Part shown: positions 20,401-30,484 of the stretch, piece by piece
How the letters are laid out: each line of letters begins with the position of its first letter
Numbering within the stretch: position 1 is the first letter of the stretch
Source of the DNA: Ustilago trichophora
Taxonomy: Eukaryota > Basidiomycota > Ustilaginomycetes > Ustilaginales > Ustilaginaceae
Assembly (NCBI GenBank): GCA_900323505.1
Contig: OOIN01000005.1
Location: forward strand, 1,612,001 to 1,676,000
Length of the DNA stretch: 64,000 nucleotides
Direction: 5' to 3'
Made by a program: the position numbers and the translations under genes
The notes under the pieces: model-generated
Seen by the model: the letters and a program-made list of their open reading frames with translations, nothing else
The model's database searches: none
What the model was told of the DNA's origin: nothing

Positions 20401-21241
20401 GTCGAGTACTCTTCTGACCCTTTCAAGTTTTAGATCCAGGGAGCCAATGGTAACGCATTCTTCCTCATGTTCAACCCAAGACCATAAGCTCAACATGTAG
20501 TATGCCGTTGGTCTTCCTCCTTCACGAGGATCTTGTTGTCCAGCAATGCAACGTCGACTTGGACGAGCCCGTCGACCTGCGACCGAACTTGCATCGAAAA
20601 TTCATAGCGCAACATGCCGAAACGTCGATCATGATCACCCCGCATAGCTGAGCGTCGAGTCTTATCTAGCTCAGCGACACATCTGACGGTGTGACAACTC
20701 GAACCACGCCAATTAAATAGATTCCAACTCGCAGTGCAGCCGCACCCGACCACCGCAAACAATCAACGTTGTCGGCAATGTCCAGCTCGAAAGGGACAAG
20801 AAGACTAGTTACACGGATGCTATGTTGACACTTCAGATTGTGCTGTGATTGTACAACAGCTATTTGCCACACCAGCGTGGAATGGAGCCAATCGAGGGTC
20901 GGAGCGAGGAGGACAATGGTCAAGGACACGAGGTTTGGGTGTTGGATTTTGTCAAGGGTCCGAGTTCAAGATATTCAACCGCCGGCTCAGGCCGTGTCTA
21001 GCGCGAGGCTTTTGGCTGCCGAGCTTCATCCAGGCAAGGAATCATGCGAGTTTGTGCTTCCCTCCACAGACCCAAACAGTGCATGAGGCAGTGTCTCGTG
21101 TCTCTCACCACATATTCCTTCGTCGTCTACTCCATCTTCTTCACCACCGTCACCGATATCATCATCGACTTCCCCCGGCATCTCCGTCGTCGCAACCAGA
21201 ACAACAACAAGTCATCACAGCAGGAGACAACCGCTACAACC
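17404..21241. other. 3.8-kb gene-poor region
   Basis: The part next to 17403 (to about 18800) is strongly purine-rich on the plus strand, that is CT-rich in the sense of the RGS gene. It includes an (AG)11 run at 18645-18666 and looks like a long leader or promoter. Long minus-strand frames in it (for example 17746-18510) are Ser/Pro/Leu-rich products of that composition and not credible proteins. From about 18870 to 21000 only short frames occur. TACTGTAC-type words lie near 19223-19240, 19463 and 20136. No RNA gene was recognised. Confidence 0.5.
18645..18666. repeat. (AG)11 microsatellite
   Basis: A pure dinucleotide run within the purine-rich stretch upstream of the RGS-protein gene. Confidence 0.85.
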
Positions 21242-22229
21242 ATGACCGAGACACAACCCAACGGCAATAGCAACTACGCCCCCTTTGCAGCCATCGAAAT
21301 CCCCTTTTCCTCCATTCCCGCCTCCAACACGCCGGAATACGCCTCCTTCCTGTCCCACTACATTTCTTCTGCATTCACATTCATCCGTGGCACACCAGAA
21401 TGGAAAAAGACAAAGGCATTTAATACCCCCGTTGGAGGCAATGTCCAGTGCAAAGTCTTACCCAGTCAGGTTCAACAGATTGCCAAGAAGGGTTGGCATC
21501 TGCGCGAATCACAACATGGTCCCGATTGCGGTTTGACGTACGATGATTTCAGAAGATATATCAGGTTTCAACATTCTACATTTGAGAGATTATATATCGA
21601 AGATATCTTGCTAACCGAGTGCGTCACAAAGGTTCAGGAAGGAGAGGCCGAGATCTGGCACAATGCGTGTAAGTAGACCTCAAGCCCATGATTGATATGG
21701 TCGGCTTCCTGGTAAATAGTACTGACATGGCTCTATGCTTGATCTTTGTCGTCTTTGATGCATTACAGATAAGCTACCTATCGTGACGGCTGACAGAGAC
21801 TTTGTCCAGATGCTTTTGACAATCGACCTCCCACCCCATCCCCGTCCTTACTCGGAAGATCACGAAACAGCAACGCTCGCCTGGATCCGCGATCCTTCTC
21901 GAACCCTTACCCCTCCCGCATCGACCATCGAACCAGCTTATCGATCCCTCGTTGTGCTTCAATTCCCCGTTTCGCATCCAGAAGTCCCCGAAGCAGCTCC
22001 CAAAGTCCGTGCGGTCTACTCATCATTCGAAGCCATCTACGAAGGTGCTGCACCCGAAGGTGAAGGCAAGGTGGTCAACTGGAAAATGTCTTGCCAATCC
22101 GATACAAGGGGAAGGATTCCAACAATGATGCAGGAGATGGCAATGCCAGCAGAAATTGCACATGACGTACACGCCTTCATTGGCTGGGCGAACAAGTACA
22201 AGGCTGAAAATCCGCCTGCGGAAGATTAG
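21242..22229 (+). CDS. DUF3074 (START-like) domain protein
   Basis: Two exons, 21242-21668 and 21769-22229, with a 100-bp GTAAGT..CAG intron, give 295 residues. The order of motifs matches fungal DUF3074 proteins, a branch of the START/SRPBCC lipid-binding fold: WHLRESQH, LTYDDFRRYIRFQHSTFERLYIE, then after the splice NAYKLPIVTADRDFVQMLLTI, RSLVVLQFPV, VRAVYSSFEAIYE and VVNWKMSCQSDTRGRIPTMMQEM. The joined codon makes Tyr (AYKLP). The frame is open upstream to an ATG at 21044, which would add a hydrophobic and Asn-rich stretch; the start at 21242 directly before the domain is preferred. Ligand and role are unknown. Confidence 0.78.
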
Positions 22230-22393
22230 ACAACATAGACTACGCACCGGAGACCTCGATTCACTTGTCTCATCTGTTGCAACCAATGAGCTTTGCTTTC
22301 TAGACACTTTCAACGCCGGCATCGATTGTATGCTCTGTAGGATGACCAAGATTAAATACAAATACAAGACGATGATCCTAACTCTAGACCTAT

Positions 22394-24310
22394 TCACTTG
22401 TTGTCATCGAGATCCAACTCCCCTAACCTCTCCGCCACCGCCGATGGAAGAGGCGGACTCGGCGGTCGACTATTGCTCCTGCTGGGCGCGCTGCTGGCCG
22501 AACGTTTTTGGAAAAACCTCAGCGCCGGATGGGCAGATTGCGACCGGTGACGCCTCTCATTGATCTCTCGCGGCGTTTGAGGAACAGAGGTATATTCATT
22601 CCTCGCCTTGTTTCTGCGTTGACGCATCTCGTTCAACCGATCCCATTCCCGCTCGTAGTCATGTTCGTTGAGGTTGAGATCGCGTAGCACTTCGCGCGCT
22701 TGCATCTCGAATTCGATCTCGTCCTCTGCTTCGATCAGGCCAAAGCGCACGCCATCGTCAGTGTTGGATGAGTTGGTTCGCGAAGGTGGATTGGGTGTTG
22801 TGGCGCGGCCTTGACGTCCTCTATCCCTCGTCCCTGCTGAAGATGTGGATGATGACGGTCCAGAATATCCGGGGGGAGAAGAGACATCTTCCATACTGCC
22901 TCTGCGTGAAACCATCCTGGAGAGTGCAGGGGAAGATGAAGAGCTGGAACTGCGTGCCCCAAAACCATTTCGAAGGAGTCTTTGTTGGAGGCGATGACTG
23001 AGCATCTCGCGCCAAATCTCGGACGAGGCCTGAATCTCGCTTTCGGATGCTGCTTGTCGTTCCATCTCGAGCAGGTGCTCGAGGTCCTCGCCGCACACGC
23101 ATTGGGTGAAAGACTCGTGCTCGTTGCGACCTGCCCAAAAGTCTCGCGAAATCTTGGGGACGGGGTTGGCATCTTCGGGTGTGTACGAGGGAAGGCGCAT
23201 GGTCTGCCATCTGCAAGCACAGGACGGAAGAATGAGACCCCAAGATGCTCGATAGGTGCGCACATCAGAGTTACCAAGCGATGGATCCGAGTATTGGATG
23301 GTAAGTTCGAGGGCATGCGCCATCTGGATGGCACAGTCACTACCTGGGAGTGTGGATGCGCGAGCTTCGGCATCGTTGGGTATGCGTGCCACCCAATTGC
23401 ACTGTCCGGGCTGTAGGGCCGAGTTGATGCTAGGATGTGACGATGAGCCGGAAGCCCCGTCCGATTGTTGTTGCTGCTGTTGTAGTTGTTGTTGTTGCTG
23501 CTGCTGCTGCTGCTCTTTCGCCAGCGCAAGCAAGCCGTCAAGACCTCCATCGTCGGCCGAATTTTGAAGACACTGTCGAAGCTCTTCCGGACCAGCCTCG
23601 AAGAAAACGAATCGCTCCGAGGGTGGGTGCTCCATATAATTGCGGCGTACACGAGACTTGAGCGTCGTCTGCTGTAGGAGCGACATCTTGAGCGAATGCA
23701 ACTGGAGGGTGGGGCTAGGGCTGTCAAGCGAAAATGTGATGCGGAGGTAGCCTCCAACAGTGAGATGCTGCGTTCGTACGCCGAGAAAGATGGGACCTAA
23801 GCCCTCTTCTGCTGATCGATGCACATGATAGTAAGGCAAAAAGCCAGTGGTTGCAACGGTCTGAATGAAGAATAGGTTCTTCTCTGCCATTAATGTCTTT
23901 TTGCCTAGCAGTCCTGGGAAGGTCGCCTTGACTTGAACCTTCTGGTGATGTCTGCCGTATTTGCATCTTTGGTAAGGTGCTGTACTGTGATCAACGCTGA
24001 AAGAGACCTCAAACTGGTAGATAGAGCCTGCTTCTAGCTTGAGGTCAGCTGCGGAATCGATGATCTTCTTATTGTAGTAGGGTTGGTTCTGTTCAAAGCC
24101 ACCTTTCGGGAAACCAAGTGATTCGTAGCCGACGAGACTGGCACTGAGGCTGATAAGCTTGGATGGCGGAGTATATTTGGCGGGAATGCTCAGCTGGATA
24201 ATGATCTGAACAATGGCGGGCTCTGTATCTTCAGAGGTCTCGTTCTCTGATCGAACCTGTGGGCTGAGAAAGACGTCGTTGACGGTGGTGCTGAGAATCT
24301 TGAGATCCAT
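22394..24310 (-). CDS. Arrestin-fold protein with poly-Gln tract
   Basis: One exon, 638 residues. The first 220 residues have alternating beta-type segments like the arrestin N-domain (AIVQIIIQLSIPAKYTPPSKLISLSASLVGYES, YQFEVSFSVD, QKVQVKATFPG, GGYLRITFSLDSPSP). A poly-Gln tract follows near 268-285. A second beta-rich part (ALELTIQYSDPS, VRTYRASWGL) and a Ser/Arg-rich C-terminus ending in an acidic LGELDLDDNK follow. In fungi such proteins are often adaptors that bring ubiquitin ligases to transporters; no clear PPxY motif is visible, so that role is inferred. Convergent with the DUF3074 gene; their stop codons are only about 165 bp apart. Confidence 0.55.
   Translation of the reverse strand: MDLKILSTTVNDVFLSPQVRSENETSEDTEPAIVQIIIQLSIPAKYTPPSKLISLSASLVGYESLGFPKGGFEQNQPYYNKKIIDSAADLKLEAGSIYQFEVSFSVDHSTAPYQRCKYGRHHQKVQVKATFPGLLGKKTLMAEKNLFFIQTVATTGFLPYYHVHRSAEEGLGPIFLGVRTQHLTVGGYLRITFSLDSPSPTLQLHSLKMSLLQQTTLKSRVRRNYMEHPPSERFVFFEAGPEELRQCLQNSADDGGLDGLLALAKEQQQQQQQQQLQQQQQQSDGASGSSSHPSINSALQPGQCNWVARIPNDAEARASTLPGSDCAIQMAHALELTIQYSDPSLGNSDVRTYRASWGLILPSCACRWQTMRLPSYTPEDANPVPKISRDFWAGRNEHESFTQCVCGEDLEHLLEMERQAASESEIQASSEIWREMLSHRLQQRLLRNGFGARSSSSSSSPALSRMVSRRGSMEDVSSPPGYSGPSSSTSSAGTRDRGRQGRATTPNPPSRTNSSNTDDGVRFGLIEAEDEIEFEMQAREVLRDLNLNEHDYEREWDRLNEMRQRRNKARNEYTSVPQTPREINERRHRSQSAHPALRFFQKRSASSAPSRSNSRPPSPPLPSAVAERLGELDLDDNK
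23465..23514. repeat. Gln-codon trinucleotide repeat
   Basis: A TTG/CTG run on the plus strand encodes the Gln-rich stretch of the arrestin-fold protein. Mixed CAA and CAG codons and one interrupting Leu codon suggest a length-variable site. Confidence 0.85.
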
Positions 24311-26526
24311 CTCGGCGAAAAGGCGCCTAGCAGAGGCGAGCTAAGGTTGTAGGAGCTTCGATATGATCGCCTATATCCTCGGAAGTATGGATTCCAGCGA
24401 TACCTGTGGGACCGAGTAGAGTCGAATGGTAGGACAGGCTGTCGGCCTTGTTGCTCGGTTTGCGCTGTTTTAGCTCATTCGCGAGGTTGGCTGACTGAAT
24501 AAGCCTAGCAACGGACGCTGTAGTGGCCAGACGGTTTTGCCGGAAGTCTGTAGAGTCGTGATGCAACTTTGCCACAGCAATTGTACTGTGCGTGGGAAAC
24601 GTTGTTGGTGGAGAAGAAGCAAGTTGCATCGATTTGGTGACTTGAGTGTGTGATGACCGAAATGAAATGAATTTGTGTCGTCTCGGCAATATTTTGGTTT
24701 TGTTGTAACTTTTCCGAAGCGGCGGCTTGTCGCGAAGAAACACCGAACAAAATCGAATTGCAGCCGCCGAGAGAGACTCAAGACGGGCAGGCCAGCAACT
24801 GGGAGCAAAGGGTCCTCTCAACGGCCTTGGATTTCACCGAGATCTCCTTTGGCAACCAGATCCACAACACTCAGTCCCCGATGATCGGGCACCTTGTTCT
24901 CAACATCGTTTTTGGCTGTCTGAACGAGAACTCACTGCTCACACCATCCTCTATAGCCTTCCAGATATGCTGTAGACACGCTTGTTCTTCAAAGGCTGGT
25001 TTCTCTTTTTGCTCCTGTTACAAGGGAACACTGTTCCGGAATATCTTGGGACGATAGCTCCGGGCCCCCTACCGTTAGCATCAACGTCGAGTGTAAACCT
25101 CTGTTCGGCCGTGGGTTCGCTCCAAGCCATCTGCTTCTACAACATCTGCGTACTTGATGTGACTACCCGATGACTGCTGCTTGAGTGGTTTGCCTCTTTG
25201 TGATGCTCTTTGCTGCATGAACGGGTCTTTCTCCGCCCTTAGCTTCGTCTTTAATGCGCTTAGACTCCGACTGCATCGAATCTATTTGTAGACGTTGCTT
25301 CTCCGAACCCATGACAAGAGCCGCCAGTGCCTTTGTTAGCTGCCGACGGAGTCAGGCTTGGATCCTTCAACGCCAAGACTAGCTTCGCTTTCGGCATGCT
25401 CTCTTCCGAAGATAGTGTAACCACTGTCTTACGCCGAGCGATGCTTTGTCCTGTCAAGATATCAGCAGTGCGGGGTAACATGAAAAGCGTCGGCTGATGA
25501 CATACTTATCCGTCTCGACAAGACCTTCTTTTTGATATCTTCAAGCCTGGATGGAACAACCCCATCTTTGACCGGTGAAAAAAAAACCCACGCGTGAAAG
25601 TTGCACTCACAAGAGCAAGACCCCTAAAATTGTTACCAGCTGTACTTGCCTTTTTGGACAGCCATATTTTCCCATGCTCATCTCGTCTGCAGCGCCTGTC
25701 AAGCGAGCCCACGCTTATTCAAAGCCGAGTCCGATTGCCTCTCTTGGCAAATAAATTGGTGGGTTCACTTACACCTCGTTGGCCCGTCGTCTTTCAAGTT
25801 TCATACCAATCCAACGTTGGTTGCGGGGCAAGACTAGCCCGAGAGGGATGCATACAATACCATTGGATCATGCATTGCAACGACGATTGTCAGCGGCCCA
25901 AGCCCGAACCGCGAGAAGAGCGCAAGATCTTGTGGCAGGGGCCTTTTGAGATCCGAGCTTGAGTCTACTGCCAACGCCAGCCTAGGCTTGCCGCATTGTC
26001 AGAAGCCATGGAAGGGATCAGCGCGAATCGGCAATACAGTCAATGAACAGGAGAATGTCACGCCTCTCAGAGGTCATTGTACACTTGCATCAGAGAGCAT
26101 CTGTTTTCGGTTAACTGCGCCGTTGTTCGGTTGTGTTCCAACTCCAGCATCACAAATTGCCTATCTGACAGCGTCTCGAGCTGCTTTGGTTCAGCGACAA
26201 AGCAAGCTAGGCGAGACTTGGCCTCGCTTGCCCAATTGCACCGACAGCATCGATCCATTCATCCGTTTTGCCGCCGATCCAATTCTGATGGGAGCTTCGC
26301 CAAGCCGGCAGATTGTATGAGGGAAGATGTCCAATTCGCTGGATGGGACCGCTGTGAGAGGGTATCCCTGCTCAGCCATTCCATGGAAGGAGTCAGATAG
26401 CTGGAAAGATATAAGATGAGGCCTTTTCCCAAGAAGTTCGTCACAACTCATCAAGTCTCTTCCCTCATAGCTTCCTATCCTGTTATACACTCTTCCCACT
26501 CAAGACCCCGCTCTACTCTTCCCAAG
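24311..26526. other. 2.2-kb spacer, possible decayed sequence
   Basis: No intact gene is supported. Several 70-120-codon frames (for example 25260-25481 minus and 25594-25962 plus) have mixed composition that could be remnants, but none has a recognisable domain. The 120 bp before 26527 are CT-rich and contain a TATA-like ATATAAGATG at about 26408, consistent with the promoter of the secreted protease gene. Confidence 0.45.
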
Positions 26527-27411
26527 ATGGTTTCCACCTCATTCAACGCTCTCTTTGCACTTGTTGCGGTCGTCTCTTCCGTCGCAGGCTCGCCTGTCCT
26601 CGTCAAGCGGGCGCCTACCTGGGCTGACGCCAAGACCGCTACTATTCACCCAGGTGTCAACACAAACACAGCCGGCAGCTGCACTTCAAACTTTATCTAC
26701 TACAACGGTGACAACATCTACATTGGACAGGCAGCACACTGTGCCAGCACGGGACAGTCTACTGACACTGACGGATGCACTTCAACCTCGCTCCCGGAAG
26801 GTACCAAGGTGACCATCACTGGTGCTTCGCAGCCCGGTATCCTCGCCTACTCCTCCTGGCAACGGATGCAGCAGCGTGGTGAGAAGGACGCCAACACGTG
26901 CGCCTACAACGATCTTGCTCTCGTCCTCATCGACCCCGCGGACCACGACAAGGTCAACCCCACCGTCCCTACCTTTGGTGGTCCCAACGGTCTCCGCACA
27001 TCGGGTCTCGCCAGCCTCGAACAGGTCTACAGCTACGGTAACTCGATCCTTCGTCAGGGCGTCACTTTGCTCAGCCCCAAGTACGGCGTCAACATCCAGG
27101 ACCAGGGCGATGGCTGGTCGCATAACGTCGGTACCGTCTCGCCCGGTATCCCTGGTGACAGTGGAAGCGGCTTCATGGACAAGGCAGGAAACGCTTTCGG
27201 TGTGCTCAGCACTCTTCAGTTCGCTCCTCTCCCTGCTTCCAATGGTGTCGGTGACCTCGCCAAAGAGCTCGCCTACGCAAGGACCTTTGACGACTTTGCC
27301 GGTGTCCAGCTTGCAACTGGCACTACTCCTTTCGCTGTTGCTCTTCCAGACCTTTCCACCGGACTTGTCTCGTCTGTCCAGGCTCTTGGCGGTCTCGGTT
27401 CCAACCTCTAA
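26527..27411 (+). CDS. Secreted trypsin-like serine protease (S1 fold)
   Basis: One exon, 294 residues. Residues 1-22 are a signal peptide (FNALFALVAVVSSVAGSP), followed by a Kex2-type Lys27-Arg28 site. The catalytic triad is readable: His71 in GQAAHC, Asp129 in AYNDLALVLI and Ser212 in GIPGDSGSGF. Four cysteines (52, 72, 84, 125) may pair. The ATG at 26527 is in good context (CCAAGATGG). The substrate is unknown. S1 proteases are patchy in fungi and often tied to host contact, but that is context, not evidence of virulence. The stop codon lies about 180 bp from the convergent ITPase gene. Confidence 0.82.
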   Translation: MVSTSFNALFALVAVVSSVAGSPVLVKRAPTWADAKTATIHPGVNTNTAGSCTSNFIYYNGDNIYIGQAAHCASTGQSTDTDGCTSTSLPEGTKVTITGASQPGILAYSSWQRMQQRGEKDANTCAYNDLALVLIDPADHDKVNPTVPTFGGPNGLRTSGLASLEQVYSYGNSILRQGVTLLSPKYGVNIQDQGDGWSHNVGTVSPGIPGDSGSGFMDKAGNAFGVLSTLQFAPLPASNGVGDLAKELAYARTFDDFAGVQLATGTTPFAVALPDLSTGLVSSVQALGGLGSNL

Positions 27412-27594
27412 GCATGTACAAGGTCATTTTCGTGTATTCTTCCCCCATCCTTTTCTCTTGTCTATTGATTATGATGAAATGGTATTTGATTACCCCGTGG
27501 AGATGTGCTGGTATACTGCGTGCGATAGACAAAGCTTAGCACGATCTATATTGTGCAGTTCAGGGTTGCGACGTGATGTTGATATTGTGCTGTC

Positions 27595-28176
27595 CTAGTT
27601 CTTGCTGCTGAGGGTGACGAGATATTCCTGCAGCAACGCAAGGGCTTTGTATCTGTGCGAGAGCGAGTTCTTCTGCTTGGGGTCCATCTCGGCGTATGTC
27701 AATCCGGTGCCCTTGATCTCGAGAATGGGATCCCAGCCAAAGCGGTTCGGTCCGCGAGGAGGAACAATGACTCCTTCGGTCTTGCCTTCGAACAATTGGA
27801 CGGGCTCGTTGGGGCCGGCGCAGTAGGCGAAAGTGCAAATAGCCGAAGCGGTGCGGTCCTCGAAGCCGTCGAGCATCTTGTTGAGACCGTCGTGGCCGAT
27901 AGTCTTCATAAAATCCTTGATGTAGGGTCCGGGAAGGCCGCCGAGTGCATGGAAGCCGAGTGCAGTGTCCTCAGTGATGCATGGCCCACCGAGTGCCTTG
28001 GAGGCAGCAGCACACTTGGCCTGAGCTACATCTCTTGTCGTGCCCTGGATTTCGGGTAGATCGAGATCCCTGTTGTCAAGCTCGTAGGGAAAGTTGGGTG
28101 AAAGCGCAAAGATCTGCTGAACCTCGCGAAGTTTGTTGGCGTTGCCGGTGACGAAAGTTAGGGTCGGCTTGGACAT
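27595..28176 (-). CDS. HAM1: Inosine/xanthosine triphosphate pyrophosphatase (HAM1/ITPA)
   Basis: One exon, 193 residues, the usual family length. The signatures are complete: [16 protein letters not shown] at the N-terminus, [62 protein letters not shown] and [14 protein letters not shown]. The enzyme hydrolyses ITP, dITP and XTP to the monophosphates, keeping deaminated purines out of nucleic acids. No targeting signal is seen, so it is likely cytosolic. Confidence 0.95.
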   Translation of the reverse strand: MSKPTLTFVTGNANKLREVQQIFALSPNFPYELDNRDLDLPEIQGTTRDVAQAKCAAASKALGGPCITEDTALGFHALGGLPGPYIKDFMKTIGHDGLNKMLDGFEDRTASAICTFAYCAGPNEPVQLFEGKTEGVIVPPRGPNRFGWDPILEIKGTGLTYAEMDPKQKNSLSHRYKALALLQEYLVTLSSKN

Positions 28177-28590
28177 GTTGGTGCTTTAAAGATCCTGGAT
28201 TGACGGTACGGAGAGAGAGGCTGGTTGGAAGTTGAGAAGAAAAGACGGAAATGCCAAAGTAAATGATTTTGCCGGCGTTGTTTGACTCAGCGCCAACTGA
28301 GCCTTCAAATCTAAAATCCTTGCTTTTTCCGAAACCCGCGATTCGGGTTGCACAACCTTATGGCACGCTCTCCGCGAAGTTGTACGGCAACTTCTCACAG
28401 AGCATTTGATTTTACTCAGTCACGGGAACTACACTTTTCTGAGGAGGCCAACAAATCGTCGTACAGCGATGGAAAGAAGACTGGTACGGCCGTCAGAAAG
28501 CAATGTCAAGAATTCCCTGTTACGATTTTTTACATGGTAGAGCCAATATAATCTTTTGAAAGGAGGCGCGATGTGGTATACGAAAGGGAA
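28177..28590. other. Spacer between the ITPase promoter and the MFS gene 3' end
   Basis: It contains the ITPase leader and the 3' flank of the transporter gene. No further gene is seen. Confidence 0.55.
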
Positions 28591-30484
28591 TCAGAGTATG
28601 TAGATGAATTCGGGATGCTGGTCACCTAGATACTCGCGGATCTTGGCATCGCTCCAGCCGAGTTCCTTGAGCTCGTTGACACGGTAATCGCGCTTACCGG
28701 CCTTACGCTGCTTGGTTTCCCAGATCATGTAGAGTTCGGCGAGCGATACAAGCACCAGCGCACCGATATTGAGACAGAGGTTGACCAGGAATCCTCGCTT
28801 GAAACGAGGAGCTTCGTTATTGTAGAACAGCCACGTAGACGTGATTCCGCCCGAGTTCGTGAACACAATGTACAGAGCGATGGCGGTGGCACGCTTGTAG
28901 AGACCGGCAGTGTTGTTAAGCATCCAGCTGATACCGAGTGGAGGGATCGAGTAGGTACCGCACGACAGCAGAATGATACCACCGTAGCGTTGAGCACCGA
29001 CCGTGGAGCCGTAGGCGAGACCGACACCAGCAATCGAAAGAAGGATCAAGATGACGACCGAGATCCATCGCCATCTATACTTGTCCGAAAGGAAAGCTGC
29101 GGTGATGGAAACGACAAAGGCGCAAGCAGTGGGTGGGACCGAGAGAAGCTGGCTTTCGGCTGTCGACTTGGCGATACCAAGTGATTTGATGATGGTAGGG
29201 CTGAAGAAAGCAGACGAGTAAAGCAGCGTGGCGTACGCATAGCCGGAAGCGGCGAAAAGCAGGACGAGGGGGTCGGTGAAGGTACGGATGACTTCGCGCA
29301 TAACAAACTTGCCCGTGTATTCGAGTGCAGCTTCGTCCGCGACAGCGGCAACACGCTTCTCGGCAGTGGCAGGCATGTCAGGAACATTCTCTGAATCGCG
29401 GGTAGTCGTCGTGACGGGAGGTGCCATACGAGCATAGGCCAGCTTCCGTTCCTTCGGGGTCACCCACCAAAGCTTCGAGATGTCATTCGGCAGAATGAAC
29501 AGACATGCGATACCGAAGAAGATGGTGAAGATTCCTTCAATAATGAAGATCCATGCCCATCCGCCTGGCTTGTGCTTGATAAGACCAATAGCAGTGGCGA
29601 GAAGACCGCCAAAGGTACCAGAAAGTGATGCTCCAGAAAAGTACAGAGCCTGGCGGATTCCCAGTTCCTCTCTTTTATAAAAGAATGTCAGGTAGAGCTG
29701 CAGATCCGATGAAAGCAACAAGGTGGGATTATCAGTTTTTTGTCCGCAAAGAAAAACCGATACTCAGACGCTTCAAACCCGCTTCGTCACTGGAACCAAA
29801 GTATACAAAGAGAAAAAAAACATTTTTCGGCTCAAGGAAAGCAGGTATGCTGGCATATGGAAGACTTACTGCCAGTGCTGGCAAGATGCCTGCTTCGGTA
29901 AGACCTAAAAAGGCACGATTGATATATAAACCAGTCTTGTTGGTGACCAAACCTTGAAGTGTTGAAACCAGACCCCAAGAAGCGACGAGAAAAGGGATCC
30001 AACGCGCCGGCCCGAAGCGTTTTACGACGAGATTCGACGGAATCTCAAACAAAATGTAAGGAACGTAAAGCACTGTGAGGGCGATTCGATAGTCCTTGCC
30101 ATCCTTGCTCATGTGCAAGTCTTTCTCGAGGCCATTCAGTCGAGCCTGTCCGATGTTTGTTCTGTCCAGAAGAAAGAGAGAGAAAATTAGGACTGAGACT
30201 GAGTATACTAACCTAAGATTACGGATCCGAAGTCGGGAGACTACACACCTATCCAGAAAAGAGAGAAGGTACAGCATAAGGCAGAGAGGCACAATTTGCC
30301 AGTCGAGCTTCTTTTTGAGCGATTTCTCGAGGGCGGCACGCTCTTCTTCGGACAAATTGTCGATGTCATCGTCGGCTTGCACAGCCGATTGAAGGTGGCT
30401 GTCTTTGGTTTCGTGAATGCTGTCGGTCGGGGACGAGGCTTCGGGCTGATGAGAGAGCTCTGCCGGAGCAGCTTGGGTGGACAT
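28591..30484 (-). CDS. MFS transporter, allantoate permease/TNA1 type (anion:cation symporter family)
   Basis: Three exons, 30249-30484, 29870-30161 and 28591-29697, give 544 residues. Intron 1 is 87 bp (GTGTGT..CAG) and intron 2 is 172 bp (GTAAGT..CAG). The joins give SFLDRTNIGQARLNGL after the first membrane segment, a hallmark of the Dal5/TNA1 family, and GLTEAGILPALA followed by LYLTFFYKREELGIRQALYF, the typical loop between TM4 and TM5. About 12 membrane segments follow, with a central cytosolic loop rich in Pro/Thr/Glu. Such proteins carry carboxylates such as nicotinate, pantothenate or allantoate; the substrate cannot be told. The start is the ATG at 30484; the upstream frame has none. 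Intron 1 is in frame without stop codons. Confidence 0.88.

Noticed and set aside
21044..21241. N-terminal extension of the DUF3074 protein from an upstream ATG
   Set aside because: The added residues are hydrophobic then Asn/Gln-rich and unlike the family; the ATG at 21242 lies directly before the conserved domain.
23208..23262. A possible 53-nt intron in the arrestin-fold gene
   Set aside because: Removing it would shift the frame, while the unspliced downstream frame encodes long ordered protein.
25850..25960. A tail reading LWQGPFEI in the spacer before the protease gene, faintly like a retroelement integrase C-terminus
   Set aside because: Only one short piece matches and no protease, RT, RNase H or integrase core is nearby.
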